DNA of 21,521 bases from Clostridiales bacterium UBA735 (GTDB lineage Bacteria > Bacillota > Clostridia > Oscillospirales > Oscillospiraceae): the NCBI GenBank assembly GCA_002298695.1, contig DBLB01000155.1:5239-26759 (forward strand), written 5' to 3'. Each line of letters opens with the position of its first letter. Position 1 is the stretch's first letter. The notes beneath the pieces are model-generated. The model was not told where the DNA came from and made no database searches. It saw only the letters and a list, made by a program, of their open reading frames with translations. The position numbers were made by a program, and so were the translations under genes. Below are positions 8,973 to 16,408 of the stretch, piece after piece.

Positions 8973-10277
8973 TTATTTGCCGGAATCGAAATCCGACTGC
9001 GTATACGTCCGCAGATGCGCAATGGTGTCTGTCATGGTGCTGTTGAGCGCGGGGAACAGGTTCGTCGTGATGGCGGTGCGCACCGGCAGGATCTCGTAGC
9101 GCGGACTGGCGTCCTCGCCGTGGTCGGCAAAATACGTCGGCGTATAGCTGACACCGGAAAGCGCCGTCTCGCCGGTTTCGCCGTTTTTCGTGAACGAGAG
9201 GTTCAGCACGACGCCGTCGCGGCAGTTCGTCGCGGTCGCAGAATCCATGCTGGAATAGAAATTGCCGAGACTGTAGGCCACAAAGCACGTTTTTTCCTTG
9301 TCGTCCGCAGCGGCGACGCTGCGCGTCTCCATGGGCCCGACGATGTGCGAATGCGTCCCGATGATCGCATCGACGCCGCCGTCCAGCAGCATTTTCGCGA
9401 TGCGCTCCTGCGACTTCGTGACCGTCCGGTCGGATTCGCTGCCCCAGTGCACCAGTGCGATGGTCACGTCGGGGCGGAGCGCCGCGGCAGCCTCAAGCGA
9501 GCGGGTGATCGCGTCGGTCGCGATCTGGTCAAAATCGGTGGCGTAGTCCTCGTAGAGCACGTCGACCGCGTATTCCGACCCGTGCGGCAGGCTGAGTCCG
9601 CCGAAGCCCTTGGTATAGCCCAGGATGGCGACCCGCAGCCCGGACACGCTGCGCAGCAGCACGCCCTCATTTTCGGCCTTCTCCTCTGCGCTGGAATACG
9701 TCCCCACGTGGTCGATCCCGGCGGCGTCCAGCGTGCGGATCGTGTTCTGCAAGCCGGCAAGGCCGTTCTGGATGGAGGCGCTGTTGGCCGTCAGCAGCAC
9801 GTCAAAGCCCGCTCCGGCCAGCGCCTCGGCGAGGGCCGCCGGCGCACTGCCGCTTTGGGAACCGTAGGGTTCTCCGGCAAAATTCAGCTCCAGATTGCCG
9901 ATGGCGAGGTCTGCCGAACCCGTCAGGCCCGCCACGGCCGAAAAGCTGCGTGAGAAATTGTAGCGCCCGTCGTCCTGCACTGCGGCGGCGAGCAGATCGT
10001 CGTCGATCATGATGTCGCCGACGGCCGCGATGGTGATCGTGGTGTCCGGTTCCGTCTCGACGAGCGCCGCGCCGGCTTTCGGCGTGTCGTCTTTCGGAGC
10101 GGCGGCCTTGTCTGCGCGGCAGCCGCGCACGACCAGCACGATGGAGAGCACGGCGATGATGAGCAGCACGAACAGCACCAGCCGGATCTGCACGCGCTGC
10201 CTGCGGCGCTGCTCCAGCCGGCGCAGGCGGCGCGCCTCGTCGAGCTGCTGTTTCTGGTTGAATTCGGTCTGCGGCAT
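8973..10277 (-). CDS. Membrane-anchored CapA/PgsA-family (PGA_cap) protein
   Basis: 434 residues. A basic cytoplasmic N-terminus (1-32) precedes one membrane helix (about 33-50); a Pro/Ala-rich linker then leads to an extracytoplasmic metallophosphatase-like PGA_cap domain from about residue 81. Landmarks are AAVGDIMIDDDLL (D88), AIGNLE (N128, E130), ALVHWGSE (H277) and IIGTHSHIVGPME (H309, H311). The family includes CapA/PgsA of poly-gamma-glutamate capsule synthesis, but most members are of unknown function and no capB/capC genes are present here. The block usually read as A-N-N-H is A-N-S-A here (164-167), so a metal or catalytic site may be altered. GGAGG lies five bases before the start. 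It is convergent with rplS and divergent from the GH25 gene. Confidence 0.88.
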   Translation of the reverse strand: MPQTEFNQKQQLDEARRLRRLEQRRRQRVQIRLVLFVLLIIAVLSIVLVVRGCRADKAAAPKDDTPKAGAALVETEPDTTITIAAVGDIMIDDDLLAAAVQDDGRYNFSRSFSAVAGLTGSADLAIGNLELNFAGEPYGSQSGSAPAALAEALAGAGFDVLLTANSASIQNGLAGLQNTIRTLDAAGIDHVGTYSSAEEKAENEGVLLRSVSGLRVAILGYTKGFGGLSLPHGSEYAVDVLYEDYATDFDQIATDAITRSLEAAAALRPDVTIALVHWGSESDRTVTKSQERIAKMLLDGGVDAIIGTHSHIVGPMETRSVAAADDKEKTCFVAYSLGNFYSSMDSATATNCRDGVVLNLSFTKNGETGETALSGVSYTPTYFADHGEDASPRYEILPVRTAITTNLFPALNSTMTDTIAHLRTYTQSDFDSGK

Positions 10278-10304
10278 GAAAACCTCCGGGAATTGTAAAT
10301 TATT

Positions 10305-10331
10305 TGTTACGAAAGAAACGATTCTGTTACG
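10305..10331. repeat. Direct repeat TGTTACG x2 upstream of the CapA-family gene
   Basis: TGTTACG occurs at 10305-10311 and again at 10325-10331, 20 bases apart, which is close to two helical turns. It sits 28-54 bases before the CapA-family start codon, in the divergent region shared with the GH25 gene. The spacing would suit a dimeric regulator, but no regulator is identified. Confidence 0.35.
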
Positions 10332-10449
10332 GGAAATCGGAGGAAAAATCCGCCGTTTCCACAGAAAACAGGCCGCTCCGGCATTTTTGCACTATTATAC
10401 ATCAGGATCCCGGATTTCTCAATGCCTTTCGTCAAAAAAGCCGCGGCAG

Positions 10450-10478
10450 TTGGCAAACCGGCCGGAATATGGTATGAT
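10450..10478 (+). promoter_or_regulatory. Promoter of the GH25 gene
   Basis: TTGGCA at 10450-10455, a 17-base spacer, and TATGAT at 10473-10478. It lies 44 bases before the start codon of the GH25 gene. Confidence 0.75.
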
Positions 10479-10521
10479 AAAGCGCGAAACCGGTCGAGCC
10501 CGGGCGAAAGGAGATGCCGCC

Positions 10522-11412
10522 ATGCAGAGAGAACGCAACAGAAGAAAACGGAAGCGGAACTGGCTTGCGCTGCTGCTCTGCCTGCTTCTGGCGGGAGCGC
10601 TCGTCTGGGGCGTCGTGTCTGCGGCGCAGAAATTCCTCCGCTACGGCAGCCGCACTGTCCGTGCCAGCCAGGCAGATGCACAGCCGGCCTCGGACGAGAC
10701 ACAGGCAGCAGAGGACGCGGCAGCCGACATTCCGGAAAACGCCTACAACGCAGACTGCTTCTATAAGGAGGGCGGCTTCCTGCGCTATGAGGACGACACA
10801 CTGACCAGCGAAGTCGGCGTGGACATTTCGTCCCACCAGACCACGGTCGACTGGGCGGCGGTGCGCGAAGCGGGCGTCGATTTTGCCATCCTCCGCGCCG
10901 GCTACCGCGGCTATACCGAGGGCGCAATCCAGGAGGACGAGACATTTCTGACGAATCTTGCGGCGGCGAAGGAGGCAGGGCTGAAGGTCGGTGTCTACTT
11001 CTTCTCGCAGGCGCTGGACAAGGCCGAGGCTGTGGAAGAGGCGGAGTTCGTGCTGAACCTGCTGAACGGCGCGGCGCTCGATTACCCGATCTTCTTCGAC
11101 TGGGAGGATATCGAGGCCGACGCCCGGACGGACGGCATGGACTCTCTGACGCTGACCGGCTGCGCGCTGGCCTTCTGCAAGCGCATCGAGCTGAACGGCT
11201 ACCGCGCCGGCGTCTACTTCAACCAGCGCTTCGGCTATGAGGAGTTTGACCTGTCCCAATTGCAGGACTATGAGCTCTGGCTGGCCGAGTACAACGCCAC
11301 GCCTTCTTTTGCCTACCATTTCGGCGTCTGGCAGTACGCCAACGACGGCATGCTCTCCGGCGTGGACGGGCCGGTCGATCTCAATCTGGCCTTCCGGAAA
11401 AAAAGCGCCTGA
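10522..11412 (+). CDS. GH25 muramidase-like protein, membrane-anchored
   Basis: Probable N-acetylmuramidase cutting peptidoglycan glycan strands outside the membrane. 296 residues. A very basic N-terminus (2-12) is followed by one hydrophobic segment (14-36) without a clear cleavage site, a Ala/Glu-rich linker (about 45-75), and a GH25 domain (about 95-293). Domain landmarks are GVDISSHQ (D101), FAILRAGYRG, VGVYFFSQA, YPIFFDWEDIE (D193, E195 of the D-x-E pair), RAGVYFN, LWLAEY and FGVWQYAN. Both catalytic-site acids are present. AAAGGAGA is placed seven to eight bases before 10522; the open frame extends upstream but only into the promoter region. A new promoter begins 16 bases after its stop, so it is probably transcribed alone. 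Confidence 0.92.
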   Translation: MQRERNRRKRKRNWLALLLCLLLAGALVWGVVSAAQKFLRYGSRTVRASQADAQPASDETQAAEDAAADIPENAYNADCFYKEGGFLRYEDDTLTSEVGVDISSHQTTVDWAAVREAGVDFAILRAGYRGYTEGAIQEDETFLTNLAAAKEAGLKVGVYFFSQALDKAEAVEEAEFVLNLLNGAALDYPIFFDWEDIEADARTDGMDSLTLTGCALAFCKRIELNGYRAGVYFNQRFGYEEFDLSQLQDYELWLAEYNATPSFAYHFGVWQYANDGMLSGVDGPVDLNLAFRKKSA

Positions 11413-11427
11413 CGGCGCGCCGCCCGA

Positions 11428-11455
11428 TTGACTTTCCCCGGGGAATCTGTATAAT
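11428..11455 (+). promoter_or_regulatory. Promoter of the riboswitch-controlled operon
   Basis: TTGACT at 11428-11433, a 16-base spacer and a perfect TATAAT at 11450-11455 preceded by TCTG. It is the closest match to the vegetative consensus in the window. Transcription would begin near 11462, leaving a leader of about 375 nucleotides before the first gene. Confidence 0.88.
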
Positions 11456-11489
11456 AAATCCGGGATGGCCGCGGGCTGTCCTACAGCAA

Positions 11490-11554
11490 CCGATGATTAA
11501 ATCAGCGGTTACTATAATAATTGAATCATCGGAATTACGAGGATATGTAACCGC
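11490..11554 (+). other. Interlocking inverted repeats upstream of the riboswitch (possible pseudoknot)
   Basis: CCGATGATT at 11490-11498 is perfectly complementary to AATCATCGG at 11524-11532. GCGGTTAC at 11505-11512, in the loop of that hairpin, is perfectly complementary to GTAACCGC at 11547-11554. The pairs interlock as in an H-type pseudoknot. The last two bases also belong to the first riboswitch stem, so this element could compete with riboswitch folding. Confidence 0.5.
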
Positions 11555-11761
11555 GATTTGCCGGGGTGTTCGGCAGACGGCGGTGAAAAAGGAAGGAAGC
11601 GTCGTCTGACGCAAGCCGCTCGAAAGAACTGTGCGCGAGAGATCGCGTCCGAAGCTGCCCATGCAGCCTGGCCGAAAGGCCGCCATTGCGGAGTTTTCCG
11701 TGAGAAGGTAGGACGCGGGCGTGGGCGAAGTGCCGCCCGGATCGCAAGTCAGGAGAATTGC
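11553..11761 (+). ncRNA. Cobalamin riboswitch
   Basis: A closing stem pairs GCGATT at 11553-11558 with AATTGC at 11756-11761. Inside, recognisable core blocks appear in the class order: TGAAAAAGGAA (11584-11594), AACTGT (11627-11632), GCCATTG (11682-11688) followed by GAGAAGGT (11702-11709), and AAGTCAGGAG (11746-11755). Between them lie clean hairpins at 11634-11647, 11654-11667, 11670-11681 (GAAA loop), 11689-11700 and 11716-11739. The GGTG-containing hairpin of typical members is replaced by GCGTC-GTCT-GACGC, so it is a divergent member. A terminator and a gene with a transcobalamin-like domain follow, which supports the assignment. It probably represses when B12 is plentiful. Confidence 0.82.
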
Positions 11762-11785
11762 TGTCCTTGTTTGCTTGAACGGAAC

Positions 11786-11814
11786 ACCGATCCCTTCCGG
11801 GGAACGGTTTTTTT
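11786..11814 (+). terminator. Riboswitch expression-platform terminator
   Basis: ACCGATCCC at 11786-11794 pairs with GGGGAACGGT at 11799-11808, with one A-A mismatch, and a run of seven T follows (11808-11814). It lies 25 bases after the cobalamin aptamer and 22 bases before the start codon, the placement expected of a transcriptional OFF switch. Confidence 0.85.
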
Positions 11815-11835
11815 GCTATGGATAAGGAATGACCT

Positions 11836-14800
11836 ATGAGAAAGATTTTTGAACGTTACCCTTGGCTGCGTCCGGTCGGCTGCAGCGTGCTGGTCTGTGC
11901 GCTGGTGCTGAGCGTGTGTCTGCCTCTGATGGGCATGCGTGCGGCGGAGCCGGACAACCCGATTCTGCTGGCACATCCGCAGGCGATCACGGTTTTGCAG
12001 GCGGGCGACGCGCCCGGCCACGCCGGTTCCGGCGAGGGCGCCGACCAGTCCGGTTCCGGCACCGGCGGCAATGCGGACAGCACGCGCACGGGCGAGCAGG
12101 AGCAGCCAGACCCGGAGGAGACCGACGACCAGTCCGGTCAGGACACCGATACCGAGACGGTCCCGCAGCAGCAGCCGACGCAGCCGGACTATTCTGAGGC
12201 CGACGTCGGCACGAATACCGACTCCAATCAGGGCGATGAAGGCGAACAGGCCGGCGAGACCGGCGAGGCGGATGCAGACCTGCCGGTCACGCCGCTCGAC
12301 CTCGGCGCGGTGCTGACATGGTATAAATATGGCACGCAGGCGAGCTCCATTGTCTGCGCGCCGGGCCAGTCGGTCGGCAAACGTGTGCTGCTGGCCCAGC
12401 TGGACGGTGGCGCGCTGCAATACGCCGTGACGCTGACGGGTCTCGACGCGGACGACGCGGAGATCACCTCCGTTACGTTTGCAGAGGGAAACGGCCTGCC
12501 CGGCCAGATCGACGCGCGCGGCGCGGTCGCGATGGAGCTGCCGGACGGAACGGAGTACCGGAACTATGTCTTCACGGCGCAGGTCCGCGCCATGCAGAAA
12601 AACCAGAAGGGCGAGGCCGTGGAGACGGAGCTGACGTTCACGTTTGTCCTGCGGCTGGAGGCCGGCATCGACCTGGATCTGCAACTGGACTGGCAGACGC
12701 TCAGCCAGCCGGGACAGGCGACCTGCGGCGCGAACGGTTCCGTTGCCCGCACGGTCAAGGGCGACACGATCCAGGACGGATTGTTTGTCTATTCATTCGA
12801 ATTTTCGGGAGAAAGCGCGGCAGATGCCGAATTTCTGAGCGCGGAATACCGCGCGACGGACGGCGAGAGCGGCAGTCTCTCCCGCTCCGGAGAGCTTCAG
12901 ATGGCCCCGGCGGACGGCCAGGACACCGAGACCTATTATCTGACCGTCACGGCCCGCGTCTCCGGCCAGACGCTCCGCTATACCTTTGTCATCACCTATG
13001 AGGCCGGCCTCGACCTGCAATTGCAGTTTACCTGGTACGAAAAGGGCGTGACAGCGCAGGGGCTGCTCTGTGACGCCAATGACCGGGCAAACCTCGCCGT
13101 CAAGCACAATCAGGTGAGCGGCAGCGAGCTGCTCTATAAGCTCAAGCTGAAGGGCGAGAGCGCCTCCGAAGCGCAGATCGTCTCCGCCTCGGTCGACGGC
13201 ACGCCCCTGAACACCGAGAAAGGCAGCTTCCCGCTGCAAAGCGCCGAGGGCGGCGCGGTCTATACCGTGCTTGTCACTGCCGAGGTGCAGGACAAGACCG
13301 TCACCTTCACCGTTACCATCCGCTATACGAGCGACATCGCGCTCGAAATGCACTATTTCGTCCTCGAAGACGGCGCGCAGAAGGAATGCCTCATCACCTG
13401 TGAAAACAAGAAGACCGCCAGCGCCGAGCCCGTCTACGACGATCAGCTGACGGACGGCCTGCTCTCCTATCAGTTCCGTCTGAAAGGGGAGGAGACGGAC
13501 GGCGTGACGCTTCAGTCGGTCGAATGCAGCCAGAGCGGCAACAACTACCGCACCGAGACGCTCGCCTGCCCGGACGGCAGCGTGACGCTCTACCTGCGCG
13601 ACGGCAAGACCGGCAACAACACCTTTACCGTCACGGCCGTCTCCGGCAGCGAGACCTATACCTTCACGATCACCGTTCCCTACAAGCACCGCGGCGACAA
13701 TTCGGTGCAGATCCGCACCAACCTGACCGACGGCATGGAGGTCACGAACGGCGAGCAGGTCGACCTGACCGTCGAGGCCTGGAGCGAGGATGCGCAGGGC
13801 AAGCGCACCTACATCTACGCCAACGGCGCGAACACGACGCTGACCGTCAAGCTCGACGGCAAGCTCATCCACTATGTCAGCCAGTCCGGCGATACGCAGC
13901 AGTACGCGCTTTTCCCCGAAAATCCCGAGACCGGCGACAGCACCGAGCATACGCTCACGATCTACGCCGAGGACGCCTACGGCAACTATAAGGAAGAAAC
14001 GATTCGTCTGATCGGCAAGCGCACCGAAAAGGGCCAGAAGATCGGTACAGCCAGCATCTACATCGACGCCGGCGTCGTGGGCGGCGGCATTATGGGCCCC
14101 ATCTCCTACGACGTCCTCTCCGGCGAGCCGATCTCCTATTCGATCGCCAAGGCCGTCTGGGGCTACGACGCAGGAGAACCGTTCGGTACCGCGAAGGACA
14201 GCTTCTATCTCGCCGCCAGCCTCTGCTCCTACGGCGGAACGCTCGATTCCGGCTTCTATCTCCGCGCCATCCCCGTCTCGGTGGATCCCTCCACGCTCCT
14301 CAGCGGCAGCTGGCGCGACTACGGCAGCAATGAACAGGAAGTCCTGGCCGCCATCGACGCGCGCTTCGGTGCGGGCACGGCCCTGGCCTCGTTCTGGCGC
14401 TGCATCTACCGCAACGGCATCGAACTGTCCGGTACCAGCAGCAGCCTCGGCGAATTCGACTATACCATGGGTTCCGGCTGGCTGTACTCGGTCGGCGGCA
14501 GCACGTTCTACCCCGGTTCCGCCATGTCGGACTACTACCTCAAAGACGGCGACATCCTCACCCTCCGCTACACGCTGGCCTACGGCTGGGACGTCGGCGG
14601 CACGTCCGACCGCGGCGGCAGCGTCGGCTACTGCACGCGCTGGCTGGGCGGCGGATGGAGCGTCAACCACACCTTCGAAAAGAACGCCGACGGCCAGTAT
14701 GTCTGCCGCAGCTGCGGCCTGACGCAGGAATGCCCGCACACGAACACCCACTGGAGCGATCTCGGCGACGGCACATGCGTCGAAGTCTGCGACGATGAAA

Positions 14801-15480
14801 ACGGCAAGCAGATCGGCGACCCCCAGCCGCACGAGTGGACGTACACGCCCGGCGAGGGCGACACGCACACGGCTGTCTGCACGCGCTGCGGCCACGAAGA
14901 ATCCCTCCCGCACACATGGCAGGATGTCCCGGACAGCAACACGGCCACCTGCACGCAGCCCGGTGAAAAAACCGTCCGCTGTGCAGACTGCGGCGCGGAG
15001 AAGACCATACCCAGCGAAGCGCTCGGCCACGAGGTCAACGAATGGCTGATGGACGGCGTCCACACGCACTATCAGCTCTGCCACCGATGCGGCGAGCGCG
15101 TCAACGAGGGCCAGCACACCTATACCGGCGACGGCGAGTATTATCAGTGCACCGTCTGCGGCGGCTGGCACGACGTGATCTGCGGCGGCACGCTCACCGC
15201 CGCCGACAGCGGCGACGGCGCGACGCATATATGGACATGCTCCACCTGCGGCCTCATCCACGCCGCAGCGCCTCACCAACTGGATGCAAACGGTGTCTGC
15301 ACTGTCTGCGGCTACACCGCCGCGCCGGCGCACGATTGCACCACGCAGGGTCATGTCTATGAAAACGGCTTCTGCATCTACTGCGGTGCGCCGCAGCCGG
15401 TCGACCCGCCCGTCGGCCCGACCGAACCAACCGATCCAACGAAGGAAACTGAAGATGAGGAGAATTCAGGAAATGAATGA
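11836..15480 (+). CDS. Exported multidomain protein with DUF4430 (transcobalamin-like) domain and CxxC repeats
   Basis: 1214 residues. A signal peptide (hydrophobic 14-32, likely cleavage after A37) leads into an acidic Gly/Glu/Gln/Asp-rich linker (about 55-150). Four related beta modules follow (about 155-620), each ending in a pattern like TFTITY, then I/L-x-L-x-L. An Ig-like segment covers about 625-730. The region 736-915 contains a DUF4430-type domain with hallmarks VLAAIDARFG, MGSGWLYSVGG and YYLKDGDILTLRYT; DUF4430 is related to the C-terminal domain of transcobalamin. Eight CxxCG motifs (957-1183) look like small zinc ribbons. The tail is Pro/acidic, with no LPXTG and no final membrane helix. 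AAGGA at 11824-11828 fits the start. The B12 riboswitch upstream supports a role in corrinoid capture; that role is inference. It overlaps the next gene by eight bases. Confidence 0.85.
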   Translation: MRKIFERYPWLRPVGCSVLVCALVLSVCLPLMGMRAAEPDNPILLAHPQAITVLQAGDAPGHAGSGEGADQSGSGTGGNADSTRTGEQEQPDPEETDDQSGQDTDTETVPQQQPTQPDYSEADVGTNTDSNQGDEGEQAGETGEADADLPVTPLDLGAVLTWYKYGTQASSIVCAPGQSVGKRVLLAQLDGGALQYAVTLTGLDADDAEITSVTFAEGNGLPGQIDARGAVAMELPDGTEYRNYVFTAQVRAMQKNQKGEAVETELTFTFVLRLEAGIDLDLQLDWQTLSQPGQATCGANGSVARTVKGDTIQDGLFVYSFEFSGESAADAEFLSAEYRATDGESGSLSRSGELQMAPADGQDTETYYLTVTARVSGQTLRYTFVITYEAGLDLQLQFTWYEKGVTAQGLLCDANDRANLAVKHNQVSGSELLYKLKLKGESASEAQIVSASVDGTPLNTEKGSFPLQSAEGGAVYTVLVTAEVQDKTVTFTVTIRYTSDIALEMHYFVLEDGAQKECLITCENKKTASAEPVYDDQLTDGLLSYQFRLKGEETDGVTLQSVECSQSGNNYRTETLACPDGSVTLYLRDGKTGNNTFTVTAVSGSETYTFTITVPYKHRGDNSVQIRTNLTDGMEVTNGEQVDLTVEAWSEDAQGKRTYIYANGANTTLTVKLDGKLIHYVSQSGDTQQYALFPENPETGDSTEHTLTIYAEDAYGNYKEETIRLIGKRTEKGQKIGTASIYIDAGVVGGGIMGPISYDVLSGEPISYSIAKAVWGYDAGEPFGTAKDSFYLAASLCSYGGTLDSGFYLRAIPVSVDPSTLLSGSWRDYGSNEQEVLAAIDARFGAGTALASFWRCIYRNGIELSGTSSSLGEFDYTMGSGWLYSVGGSTFYPGSAMSDYYLKDGDILTLRYTLAYGWDVGGTSDRGGSVGYCTRWLGGGWSVNHTFEKNADGQYVCRSCGLTQECPHTNTHWSDLGDGTCVEVCDDENGKQIGDPQPHEWTYTPGEGDTHTAVCTRCGHEESLPHTWQDVPDSNTATCTQPGEKTVRCADCGAEKTIPSEALGHEVNEWLMDGVHTHYQLCHRCGERVNEGQHTYTGDGEYYQCTVCGGWHDVICGGTLTAADSGDGATHIWTCSTCGLIHAAAPHQLDANGVCTVCGYTAAPAHDCTTQGHVYENGFCIYCGAPQPVDPPVGPTEPTDPTKETEDEENSGNE

Positions 15481-16408
15481 AAAGATCCAGAATATTTTAA
15501 CAGAAATTGAATCCGTCATCGTCGGCAAAAACGAGAACGTCGAAAAGATCCTCATGGCGATTTTAGCCCAGGGCCACGTCCTGATGGAGGACGTCCCGGG
15601 CGTCGGTAAAACCACGACCGCCCTGACCTTCGCGAAGGTGCTCGGCCTCGATACCCGCCGCGTCCAGTTTACCTCGGACACGGTGCCCTCCGACGTCATC
15701 GGCTACTCCGTGTACGACAAGAAGGCCGATTCCTTCGTCTACAAGCCCGGCGCGATCATGACGAACCTGCTGCTGGCCGACGAGATCAACAGAACTTCCA
15801 GCAAGACACAGTCAGCGCTGCTCGAGGCGATGGAAGAGCACCGCGTCACCGTCGACGGCCAGACCTACGACCTGCCCACGCCCTTCGTCGTCCTCGCCAC
15901 GCAGAACCCCACCGGTTCCGCCGGCACGACGCTGCTGCCGAGTTCTCAGCTCGACCGTTTCCTGATCCGTCTCAGCATGGGCTATCCCGACCATAAGAGC
16001 CAGATCAACATCCTGCGCGACCGGCACAGCGAAAACCCGCTCGACCGCGTCCAGCCCGTCGTCACGAAGGACGAACTGCTTCAGCTCATTCAGGAGGCAC
16101 GCAGCGTCGAGGCCAACGACCGCATTTTTGACTATGTGACCACCCTCGCCGAGGCCACCCGCACCCACCCCATGGTCGAGCTTGGCGTCAGCCCCCGCGG
16201 CGCGCTGGCCCTGTGCCGCATGGCAAAGGCGCACGCGCTGCTTGCGGGCCGTGATTTCGTCGTGCCCGAGGATGTCGCCGCTGTCTTCCCGGACGTCTGT
16301 GCGCACCGCCTCATTTTGTCGGCGAAGGCCCGCATGATGGAGGAAAAGCCGGAGGCCATTCTCGCGGAGATCCTGAGATCGACCGATATGCCGGTGCTGA
16401 AAAAATGA
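15473..16408 (+). CDS. MoxR-family AAA+ ATPase
   Basis: Cytoplasmic AAA+ ATPase of the MoxR type, chaperone-like proteins that usually act with a DUF58 protein on maturation of membrane or secreted complexes. 311 residues. Walker A is DVPGVGKTT (40-48, K46); Walker B is LLADEINR (D103, E104) followed by TQSALLEAMEEHRVTVDG; sensor 1 is VLATQNPTG; the C-terminal lid contains TLAEATRTHPMVELGVSPRGALAL. The start at 15473 lies inside the end of the previous gene, with GAGGAG about ten bases upstream. ATG 15455 (six residues longer, with AAGGA before it) is a possible alternative; the far longer upstream frame is read-through of the neighbour. It overlaps DUF58 by four bases. Confidence 0.95.
   Translation: MNEKIQNILTEIESVIVGKNENVEKILMAILAQGHVLMEDVPGVGKTTTALTFAKVLGLDTRRVQFTSDTVPSDVIGYSVYDKKADSFVYKPGAIMTNLLLADEINRTSSKTQSALLEAMEEHRVTVDGQTYDLPTPFVVLATQNPTGSAGTTLLPSSQLDRFLIRLSMGYPDHKSQINILRDRHSENPLDRVQPVVTKDELLQLIQEARSVEANDRIFDYVTTLAEATRTHPMVELGVSPRGALALCRMAKAHALLAGRDFVVPEDVAAVFPDVCAHRLILSAKARMMEEKPEAILAEILRSTDMPVLKK

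Noticed and set aside
10009..10521. N-terminal extension of the GH25 frame
   Set aside because: It crosses the promoter at 10450-10478 and the divergent gene; the ATG at 10522 has a good Shine-Dalgarno and begins a normal basic-hydrophobic anchor.
11598..11626. Likeness to a c-di-GMP (GEMM) riboswitch core, from GACGCAAGCC and CGAAAG
   Set aside because: The order and spacing of the GEMM blocks do not fit, whereas the surrounding 200 bases follow the cobalamin aptamer from its closing stem to AAGTCAGGAG.
12793..15354. 853-codon - strand frame opposite the DUF4430 gene
   Set aside because: Composition is dominated by Ala/Val/Arg/Gly/Asp, as expected from antisense of GC-rich codons, with no ribosome binding site or domain. 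The + strand protein has a signal peptide and clear domains.
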